Positions 56,545 through 64,000 of a stretch of 64,000 nucleotides of DNA are shown piece by piece. The first letter of the stretch is position 1, and each line of letters opens with the position of its first letter. Source of the DNA: Sophora flavescens (Eukaryota; Streptophyta; Magnoliopsida; Fabales; Fabaceae); assembly GCA_030762895.1 (NCBI GenBank), contig CM061068.1, positions 44,006,783 through 44,070,782 on the forward strand, written 5' to 3'. Under the pieces are notes generated by a model that had not been told where the DNA came from, did not search any database, and was given only the letters and a program-made list of their open reading frames with translations. The position numbers were made by a program, and so were the translations under genes.

Positions 56545-57140
56545 AGCTTGCATGAAGATGTGGCTTGAAAAGTGAAGAAAATTAGCCAAATAGAGTCCAT
56601 CACGGCCTAGCCTTGAAAGCCATCACGACCGTGATCGAGTAGAGCTTAAAAGAAAGAATGAAAAAGTCAAAACTGGTCACGGCCAGCCCGTGATGCCCAT
56701 CACGGCCGTGACATGTCAGTTGAACCAGACCCTCACAGGCAGAACTGATCACGGCCTAGCCGTGATGGTGGTCACGACCGTGACAGACCAACCAGTGAAG
56801 CAAACTCTAAGGCAGAACCTGTCACGGGATGGTCGTGATGGCCATCACGACCGTGACATGCCAACTGAACCAGACCCTCACAGGCAGAACTGATCACGGC
56901 CTAGCCGTGATGGTGGTCACGGCCGTGACATACCAACCAGTGAAACAACCTCCAAGCGGGAACACATCACACGGCCGGCCGTGATGGCCATCACGACCGT
57001 GACATGCCAACTGAACCAGACCCTCACAGGCAGAACTGATCACGGCCTAGCCGTGATGGTAGTCACGGCCGTGACAGAACAACCAGTGAAGCAACCTTCA
57101 AGGCAGAATCCGTCACGGCCGTGACGCGTGATACCACCAC
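56545..57140 (+). repeat. LTR fragment captured in the CACTA 5' region, with internal amplification
   Basis: This stretch matches the reverse complement of the Athila-like LTR at about 63360-63700 (for example agtagagct, then aaagaaagaatg and aaccagaccctcacaggcag). In the LTR the core occurs once. Here it recurs at 56721, 56876 and 57012, so it has been amplified in tandem about three times (period 136-155 bases). It lies between the transposase start and the subterminal repeats. Confidence 0.8.
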
Positions 57141-57719
57141 TGGAAAAATCCAGTCTTGGAGTAACAGAACAACACATGCAAGTATATTATCCAACCATTT
57201 GGAGTCAAAGTTCATAACTTTTCTAAACAAGAAATGAATAAATGACTAATATTACAAATGGGACTGTTTATAACAGGGAAAATGCACCTTGTTTTTTTGG
57301 AAGAATGAAGATCTTGAAGGTTTCTTTGTGCACCTGTGATGAGCCTGAAAACCAGTAACAGGGAAAATGAGGAGTGGTTTCATGTGCCATTCTCAGGCAT
57401 CCCCTATTTACTTAGCCAACCATTTGGAGTCAAAGTTCATAAATTTTCTAAACAAGAAACGAATAAATGACTAATCTTGCAAATAGGAACAGGAAAACGC
57501 ACCTTTTTTGTGGAAGAACGCAGATCTGATCTTGAAGGTTTGTTGTGGAGTTGTGAGAGAGTGAGTAAGTGTGAAGGTAGAAATGAGAACCGAGAGAACT
57601 AAGAGTGAGTGAGTGAGTGAGTCTACCTGAGAGTGAGTGAGTGTGAAGGTCTGAGATGTGGGAAGAAATGCAAACTGGCGTGTGAATTGGAGGGAATGAA
57701 AATAGAAACTTAAAGAATG

Positions 57720-58116
57720 GTTATATTACACATCGGTTATTTAGAAACCGATGTGGTATTGTTATATTTCACATCGGTTATCATGGAACCGATGTGGAAA
57801 GATAAAGTTTTAAATTTTAATTTTTTTTATAATTTTTTACATCGGTTATATTTAAACCGATGTGGTTAATGACCACTTTACACATCGGTTCTCGGAAAAC
57901 CGATGTTAAAAGATAAAAATTCTAACTTAATTTTTTTTACTTTTAAACATCGGTTAAAAATAACGGATGTGGAAAGTGTTTACACATCGGTTAAACTCTA
58001 AACCGATGTGGAATACTTTGATTTTAATTTCAAAAAAGCCACCGCCTCCTTTTACACATCGGTTTTACAGAAACCGATGTGGAAACTCCGATGTAAAAGC
58101 ATATTTTACACTAGTG
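57720..58116. repeat. CACTA subterminal hairpin repeats and right terminus
   Basis: About seven units of acatcggtt followed within 10-20 bases by aaccgatgt, each able to fold as a hairpin, ending at CACTAGTG (58109-58116). Such repeats are the expected transposase-binding sites of CACTA elements. Between 57141 and 57719 I see only AT-rich leader with two similar phrases (ccatttggagtcaaagttcataa) about 230 bases apart. Confidence 0.88.
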
Positions 58117-59957
58117 AAGCTTAAGATTTTGCTTGTCCTCAAGTAATCACTAAGGCCGGACAAGATAAACAGTCGAGCATGGACAAGTGAACCAAGAACC
58201 CAAGTAACTAATCCAAGTGACAGGAACATCCAAATAAGTACCCAAGAGACAATCAATTTAAAGTCCAATTAGAAGCTTAGGTTCCCTAAATTCATACCTC
58301 TCACTAATTCGGGCACTCTTCTCACCTCACTCAAGTGTTTAGGGACATTTGACAATTCACTCAATTTCCTCAAGGAAGGAACCCTATCATAAGCTTGACT
58401 ATTAACCAAATCTCTACCTTATTAATGAAAACACATAAGAATCAAGAGGTCTTTTATTTTGGTTCTAATGGGGTCATGGGATTAATTGTTAGGTGGGGAA
58501 ATCAAGAAAAGGAAATTTCAATAAGGCTAAACAAAATATCAAACAATACAAAGCATGACAACCTTCTAAAATACCTTTTTGGGTTTTAGTTCACTTTTCT
58601 ACCTTTCTTTCTTTCTTCCTTTTTTTTTTTTCACTTTCTTTTTCCATCCCCTTCTCCATTTTTTTTGTTTATTTTATTTATTTGGAGAAGGGGAGATTTT
58701 CAATTCAAGAGAAATATTTTTCTAACTTTCTCATCCCACAATTTATTTTTCAAACTACCTTTTTACCCTTTTTGCAATACTTTAAAAGGTGTCATACCAA
58801 GCATCATTCATCAAAATAATTCAAGGTACCAAGAAAAGTATTTTATTCTATTAGGCTCAAAATTGGACAACTAAGAGGTAGCATTTAATCAATAAAAGCT
58901 TAGAAGGCCGGAAAGATACTTAGTGCCTCAATCATTTTCAAAAATGTTTTAAAAAATTTTTAAGTTTCAAAACGGTTTCAAGTCAAGTTCTAGAGAATAC
59001 AATCCAAGAGGAATAAAACACTCAATCACAAAGAATGGGGTAGATTTAGTAGATTTAGTGAGTACCCCTTTTAAGCTCAAAAATCTCACGTTTAGTAGTT
59101 TAAAATCAATGAGAAACATAAATCTAAGGAACCACATGCTAATTATCAACTATCAAAAGATCATCTCAAGCATTTTTATTTTTAGCCTTATCACAAGAAT
59201 ACAAAAATTGGGTTAAAAAATTCACTGTCTCAATTCATTTGGCACTAAGTTCTCACAATTTGATGCACACTCTAAGCAAAGGGCAATCTAATCATGTGAT
59301 CATGCAAAACTATGCCTATACGAATGCAACATGAAAAATGTAAAAATTGCAAAAAATACCCCTACCCCAAGCTTAAAAACTTACATTGTCCCCAATGTAA
59401 ATAATCAAGTCGAAGAGAGGAGAAAAATGGAACAACTCACCGAGGTGGTAGAGGGTGCTGGCTCACATGCCAGTCAAAGAGATGCTGGAAAATGTGTCAC
59501 GGCCGTGATACTCATCACGACTAGGCCGTGATACATTCTGATCTTCAGGGTCCTTCTCATCATGCCCGTGATGGATATCATGGCTGGGTCGTGATCCTTT
59601 ATGATCTTCTTTGGTTAGTTAATCACGGTCGTGACCACCATCACGGTATGGGCGTGATGACTTCTGACTTTATTTTTCTTTGCCTTTTTGCTCTTACTGC
59701 TTTCATAACCTGAAAATACTTGGCAAATCCATCAATTAGCGATCTTTCTTCTCTAATCTTCTCAAATTATTGAAAAACAAAATTCAAAAACAAATGGAAA
59801 AGGGAAAGGAAACTTGGGTTGCCTCCCAAGTAGCGCTTATTTACGGTCTTAAGCTTGACCATACTTTTTTCAATCAACCGGGGTCGGTTGGGCTTGGAAG
59901 TGCAAGAACACCTCTCTTCCATGGAAGTCCTTCAAAAATCCGATTTTGTTCTTATGG
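58117..59957 (-). other. Long untranslated 3' region of the Athila-like gag-protease element
   Basis: Diverged counterpart of the 36300 and 48303 regions (gcttgtcctcaagtaatc; later aggtcttttattttggttctaatgggg). It carries its own cacggccgtgat cluster at 59490-59665. After it, acttgggttgcctcccaagt at about 59810-59830 can fold into a 7-bp stem with a 6-base loop. No RT, RNase H or integrase coding was found. Confidence 0.65.
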
Positions 59958-61427
59958 TCAATTGCGCTTTCGCTCTGCTCTCTTCACTCTGAGTTTCATG
60001 GCCTTACTCCCTCCCGGCGGAAGTTCTAACTCCACATGATGGGTAACTCCCATTTCATCATTATTTGGTGCATCATTTGTCATGCAAGGTTTGGGAGTTG
60101 CTTCCATATTAGGCTCTTCCTTCACCTCTGGATGCATTATCTCGATCCTGCACACATGACTCTCAAAAGGAGGGTTGTTATATGAGTTAGTCAAATCAAA
60201 ATCTACCCTACCTTCCTCTACATTCAGAGAGAGCTTGCCATTCTTTACATCTATTATTGCTCCAGTTGTGGCCAAGAGTGGCCTTCTAAGTATGATAGGG
60301 AATTTAGAATTCCCGTTCATATCCAACACCATGAAATCGGTAAGAATGAAAAATTTCCATACCTTTATGGGAACATTCTCTAGTATGCCTAGATGAGTTT
60401 TAGTTGAGCCATCCGCAAATTGTAAAGAGAATTTGGATGGACTCAATTTCTTGGTTCCTAACCTCTCAAAGATAGTAAGCGGCATCAAACTCGTACTAGC
60501 CCCTAAGTCACATAAGGCTTGGTCTATTTTCACCTCTCCAATTGAGCAAGCAATAGAGAAACTTCCTGGATCTTTTAGTTTAGGAGGCATATTAGTTTTT
60601 ATCATGGCATCATGCTCCTCAATTAAGCTCTTAGTTTCTATTTCTACTTGCTTTTTCTTGACCAACCTTTGTGGGAAAGGTATTGGGGGTTGGTAAGGTG
60701 GTGAAGGGACATACTTTGGCTCTATCTCTTCATCTTCGCTCATGTCCTCCTCACATTCAACATCCTTCTCAACTACCCCAAGCTTATCATCCCTTAAGTA
60801 TATATCATTACAGTGCACAATGGGATTAACTTCGGGTTGTCCTGGAAACGTACCCTTAGTTCTAGTATATGTACTAGCTTGTTGGGCAATCTGAGTTTCT
60901 AACATCTTATTGTGGATGACTAAGTTATCTACCTTAGATGTTAATTCTTTTATTTCCTCATTGACTGTCCTACCTTGTTGCATAAACTCTTCATTTTGTT
61001 TTGTTTGAGTTTCAACAAAATTTTCCAAGAGAGACTCAAGTCTAGACTTTTGTACCTGAGGATACCCTGATGTGGGTTTCCTATTACCTTGGCCTTCCTG
61101 CAATTCGTGGTTCAACGTGTTGTTGTAGTTCCCATAGGAGAGGTGTGGGCTATTCTTCCTTCCTTGGTTGTAAGAATTAGGAGGAGCATAATTTGGCAAC
61201 TTCGGGTTCGTGTCATAGAAGTTGTGACAAGAGTTCACTTGTTCCCCCGAAGCACCGGATCCATGAGCAATACCATGTGGGCACTCCATTATGTCATGTC
61301 CCTGCATTCCACAAATATCACAAACAATATTAGTAGCACCTATTGAACTCACATTTGCGTTTTCAAGCTGATCAAAGCGTTTATTCAATGAGTCAAATTT
61401 AGACATAATTAGATCAGTGCTATTCAT
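59958..61427 (-). CDS. Athila-like gag C-terminus and protease
   Basis: An open 489-codon stretch. In order are a CCHC zinc knuckle (CDICGMQGHDIMEC), a coiled-coil region (VNEEIKELTSKVDNLVIHNK), a Pro-rich linker (VPSPPYQPPIPFPQRLVKKK), and the aspartic protease with active site ALCDLGASTSLMP, which is the usual DLGAS form in this group. Downstream are LQFADGSTKTHLGILENVPI and FPIILRRPLLATTGAIIDV. The frame ends VKRAERKRN with no RT after it. It was continuous with the gag at 61435-62241 before a frameshift. Confidence 0.87.
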   Translation of the reverse strand: MNSTDLIMSKFDSLNKRFDQLENANVSSIGATNIVCDICGMQGHDIMECPHGIAHGSGASGEQVNSCHNFYDTNPKLPNYAPPNSYNQGRKNSPHLSYGNYNNTLNHELQEGQGNRKPTSGYPQVQKSRLESLLENFVETQTKQNEEFMQQGRTVNEEIKELTSKVDNLVIHNKMLETQIAQQASTYTRTKGTFPGQPEVNPIVHCNDIYLRDDKLGVVEKDVECEEDMSEDEEIEPKYVPSPPYQPPIPFPQRLVKKKQVEIETKSLIEEHDAMIKTNMPPKLKDPGSFSIACSIGEVKIDQALCDLGASTSLMPLTIFERLGTKKLSPSKFSLQFADGSTKTHLGILENVPIKVWKFFILTDFMVLDMNGNSKFPIILRRPLLATTGAIIDVKNGKLSLNVEEGRVDFDLTNSYNNPPFESHVCRIEIMHPEVKEEPNMEATPKPCMTNDAPNNDEMGVTHHVELELPPGGSKAMKLRVKRAERKRN

Positions 61428-61434
61428 TTCAAAC

Positions 61435-62241
61435 TTACCCCCCCGAAAGCTTTTTCGAGTTATTACCTCTTTCCGAACCCCATTGGTGGTAGTTGGTGGC
61501 TACATTTTCAATGATATTGAATGCTTCGGTCAGAGGTCTATTCATAAATGGTCCACCAGCTGCAGAGTCAAGTGACACCTTCGAAGAGTAATCCAATCCA
61601 TCGTAGAAGGTATGCACTAATAGCCACCTCTCGAGTCCATGATGTGGGCAAGACTCTAGCAATCCCTTGTAGCGATCCCAAGCTTCGGATAAGCATTCTC
61701 CATCATTTTGGAAGAAGTCGGTGATCGGAGTTCGTAGGTAGGCAGTCTTGGATGGAGGGAAGAATTTCTCCAAGAATGCCTGCTCCAGTTGGTCCCAAGT
61801 TGACAACGTATTAGCGGGCACTTGCTTCAACCAAGCTTTTGCCTTTCCAGTCAGAGAGGAGGGGAATAACCTTAAGCGTATAGCATCAATCGGGGCACCA
61901 TGAATTCTAATTGCATCAGTGAACTCCAAGAATGTCTCCACGTGATCAGTCGGGTCCTCCGAGGGTAATCCTCTGAATTGATGTTGCCTAATCATGCTAA
62001 TTAGAATAGGCGGTATAGTGCGGTTCTCCGCCTCGATTTCTGGCCTAGCAATCCCAGTTCGCAAACCCCTAGCATTTGGGACTGCGTAGTCCTTCAGTGG
62101 TTTTGTATCCGGTAGATTCGCCATGAGTGGAATGGGAATCAACCTTTCCCTCTCTCTTTGTAGTCTCCTGCGTCTATGAAAGGTCCTTTCGATTTCGGGG
62201 TCAACCTCAATAAGGCTTCCAAGACTTAGGGATCTTTGCAT
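61435..62241 (-). CDS. Athila-like gag, capsid part
   Basis: An open 268-codon stretch with the retrotransposon gag domain: FRGLPSEDPTDHVETFLEFT, AIRLRLFPSSLTGKAKAWLK and WDQLEQAFLEKFFPPSKTAY. It forms the particle shell. It ends at TAA just after a run of seven G (61438-61446 region). Shifting by one base there restores reading into KFEMNSTDLI of the next frame, so a single-base length change in the G run is the likely cause; a real recoding site or a sequencing error are the alternatives. Confidence 0.85.
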   Translation of the reverse strand: MQRSLSLGSLIEVDPEIERTFHRRRRLQRERERLIPIPLMANLPDTKPLKDYAVPNARGLRTGIARPEIEAENRTIPPILISMIRQHQFRGLPSEDPTDHVETFLEFTDAIRIHGAPIDAIRLRLFPSSLTGKAKAWLKQVPANTLSTWDQLEQAFLEKFFPPSKTAYLRTPITDFFQNDGECLSEAWDRYKGLLESCPHHGLERWLLVHTFYDGLDYSSKVSLDSAAGGPFMNRPLTEAFNIIENVATNYHQWGSERGNNSKKLSGG

Positions 62242-62392
62242 AAAAGAGAAAACACATATAAGAGAGAGATAGATACTCTAGAAAGAAAAAGAGATAAATG
62301 AAAAAAGGATTTTTTTTTTATAAAAAAAATTAAAAAGAAAAAGTCCAGAAAAATCAATTTAAAAATTAAATTGAGATTCAAGAAAGCACAGT

Positions 62393-62415
62393 CCCCGGCA
62401 ACGATGCCAAAAACT
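62393..62415 (-). other. Primer binding site of the Athila-like element
   Basis: The minus strand reads TTGGCATCGTTGCCGGGGAC shortly after the LTR end, a near relative of the tRNA-Asp site at 38935-38959. Confidence 0.75.
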
Positions 62416-63189
62416 TGATGAGCGTGGGTTCCAGCAAGTGTACCGGATTCGTCGCCAAGTAATAAAAAGATCGATCCCACAGAGACCGTGATCTCGAATA
62501 ACAACTAATTATTAAACCAATTAAACTGGACTATAAAAAAGGGGATTTTGAAAAGATTTGATTTTTGCAATAAGAATTAACTTATAAAATCAGATATTTA
62601 AGAACGCAATCAATTAAAAGAGGAAAGTAAATAAATTAGGGGTTTTTCAAATCTAAAGAGATTCCTAGGAATTGGGTTACCAACAAGATCGTTCATGTTA
62701 CCAAATTGACTACCCCTTGTTAATTATCAAAATTTGCTTTGAAGGCGAATTTATCCTAAGTAAGTTAATGCTCCCTCTCGGGTTACAAAAACCGTGCCCA
62801 ATTAAACCAACCCCTACTCTCGTGGTAATTGAATCTAAATTGAACCCTTTAAGTTTTGTGACAATTCGTGAACCCTCGAAGGACCGCTTCTAACTCTCGT
62901 GATTTAAGTCCTAAGTTTGATTCCTATAGATCCAATACCTAAGTTCACCGCTAGGTTCCTCCTTAGAGTATCTATGACATGCAAATAAGTGCGCACCAGA
63001 TTCACAAGTAATTAAAGTGATAGAAATCAAATCGAAAGCGAAATCAAAATTAACAAAGGAAAAATATCAATTCATAACATAAAACAGATATTGGGCATAG
63101 CCCTAATCCCTAGAAATAAAACTACTACTCAAGCATTGCCATGTTAAGAGCAAGCTTGATTAACGAAAACATGAAAGAAAAACTAAGAG

Positions 63190-63220
63190 AGGAGAAGAAG
63201 AAGAAGAAGAAGAAGAAGAG
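63190..63220. repeat. GAA trinucleotide microsatellite
   Basis: About nine aag/gaa units within the Athila-like LTR. Confidence 0.85.
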
Positions 63221-63365
63221 AAATCCTAATTTTGCCTAAGGTAGCAGCCCCCGAAAGTCCTATATTTTCGATCCTAAGTGCTCTATTTATAGATTAGGGT
63301 AACTTGAATCCCAATCAATCACAAATTCAGATCAAATCGGTTTCTAAAGATCCATATATTGCGCT

Positions 63366-63628
63366 TCACGGCCGTGATGGGCATCACAGCCAGGCCGTGA
63401 TGGATTCTGCCTTAGAGGTTGCTTCACTGGTTGGTCTGTCACGGTCGTGACCACCATCACGGTCAAGCCGTGATCGGTTCTGCCTGTGAGGGTCTGGTTC
63501 AGTTGGCATGTCACGACCGTGATGGACATCACGGGCTGGCCATGACTAGTTCTGACTTTTCCATTCTTTCTTTTCAGCTCTACTCGATCATGGCCGTGAT
63601 GGCTGTCACGGCTGGGCCATGATGGCCT
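63366..63628. repeat. GC-rich motif cluster (cacggccgtgat type) in the Athila-like LTR
   Basis: About eight tcacgg(c/t)cgtga near-palindromes paired with gccgtgatgg, in an AT-rich LTR. This is the source-like form of the sequence captured in the CACTA element. Confidence 0.85.
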
Positions 63629-63848
63629 CTGTTTGACTCATTTTCTTGCTTTTCAAGCTCCATCTTGGTGCAAGCTCCATCATGGTTAATCTTGAACATT
63701 TTAATCCTCAATTCCTGCACAACAACACCACAAAACCGCCTTACCCGTTCCAAGGTAAAAACTAACAGATATCAAATTAAATATGCCTAAGCTATATGAA
63801 AATGCATGCAAAATGACAATGAAATATGAGGTGAAATCACACTCATCA

Positions 63849-64000
63849 GCCATCATGGCCATGACAGGTTGTGACTTTGTGTACTTTTCTTTTCAGCCTT
63901 GCTTGATCATGGTCGTGATGGATGTCACGGCTAGGCCGTGATGGGCTATGTTTGGCTCATTTTTCTTACTTTTCAAGCTCCATCTTCATCCAAGCTCCAT
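63849..64000 (-). repeat. Fragment of another LTR of the same Athila-like family
   Basis: gtgactttgtgtacttttcttttcagccttgc through tttcaagctccatcttcatcc matches the interior of the LTR at about 63545-63680. The element at 62416-63848 therefore appears to adjoin, or to be inserted in, another copy of its own LTR. The window ends here. Confidence 0.7.

Larger units (their letters stand above)
50570..58116 (-). mobile_element. CACTA (En/Spm) transposon, truncated at its 3' end
   Basis: The right terminus at 58109-58116 reads CACTAGTG (minus strand CACTAGTGTAAAATATGC), with hairpin subterminal repeats next to it. Minus-strand genes follow: a TNP2-type transposase and a TNP1-like gene. On the left the sequence changes near 50540-50590, inside an intron after the exon at about 50620, straight into the relative of the 395-codon element; no CACTA end is found there. 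The left junction is thus a deletion or rearrangement. Confidence 0.82.
62416..63848 (-). repeat. 5' LTR of the Athila-like element, 1,433 bp
   Basis: On the plus strand it runs from tgatgagcgtggg to cacactcatca, ends that are inverted repeats (TGATGAG/CTCATCA). It contains a GAA microsatellite (63190-63220) and a cacggccgtgat cluster (63366-63628). Confidence 0.85.

Noticed and set aside
57300..57480. Direct repeats of ccatttggagtcaaag as possible CACTA left end
   Set aside because: They lie inside the 5' leader of the CACTA element with no CACTA terminus nearby.

Overview
This is nuclear DNA from a flowering plant, almost certainly a dicot. I suspect a legume from the style of the repeats, but I cannot prove it from the sequence. 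Two intact-looking host genes, both split by introns, sit in the left 26 kb. Everything else of size is transposable elements, many nested inside each other. I see no bacterial-type operon, CRISPR array, rRNA or convincing tRNA.

Left part (1-26 kb). The window opens inside a minus-strand Ty1/Copia element (gag, primer site and 5' LTR to about 1662). A nine-exon host gene follows at 2474-5213. It reads through as a 278-residue protein with a signal peptide, one C2H2 zinc finger and one membrane segment. Downstream is a segment that is repeated at about 25.1-25.9 kb. The first copy was split by a complete but decayed Copia element (6266-11132, 188-bp LTRs, TSD tcttc), and the second copy preserves the empty site. 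Then come MITE-like and tRNA-arm-like repeats, a 518-bp non-autonomous hAT element (14094-14611), and a nearly whole 3.65-kb hAT transposon with a lightly broken transposase (16732-20380). The second host gene encodes plastid ribosomal protein bS21 (21996-24429, two exons); its 2-kb intron holds another hAT MITE.

Middle part (26-46.6 kb). One minus-strand Ty3/Gypsy element of the Tat/Ogre type runs from its 3' LTR (26003-27005) through a 1-kb minisatellite in its 3' UTR, integrase, RNase H, reverse transcriptase, protease plus G-patch, gag, and a coiled-coil ORF1. Its gag is split at 35064-44013 by a tandem LTR-internal-LTR-internal-LTR array of a short non-autonomous element. Each unit of that array carries an intact 395-codon ORF of unknown function.

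Right part (46.6-64 kb). ORF1 of the Tat element is cut by an Athila-like gag-protease element without reverse transcriptase (LTR pieces 46594-47155 and 62416-63848, gag and protease 59958-62241). Inside its left LTR lies a diverged relative of the 395-codon element (47156 to about 50570). This is fused to a truncated CACTA (En/Spm) transposon (about 50570-58116) with TNP2-type and TNP1-like genes, hairpin subterminal repeats and a captured piece of LTR. Clusters of GC-rich near-palindromes (cacggccgtga or tcgcgaggcga types) recur at matching places in several of these LTRs.

The strongest leads are the non-autonomous elements with their conserved cysteine-rich ORF, the exchangeable GC-rich LTR modules, and the Tat 3'-UTR minisatellite. 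All coordinates and alignments were read by eye.
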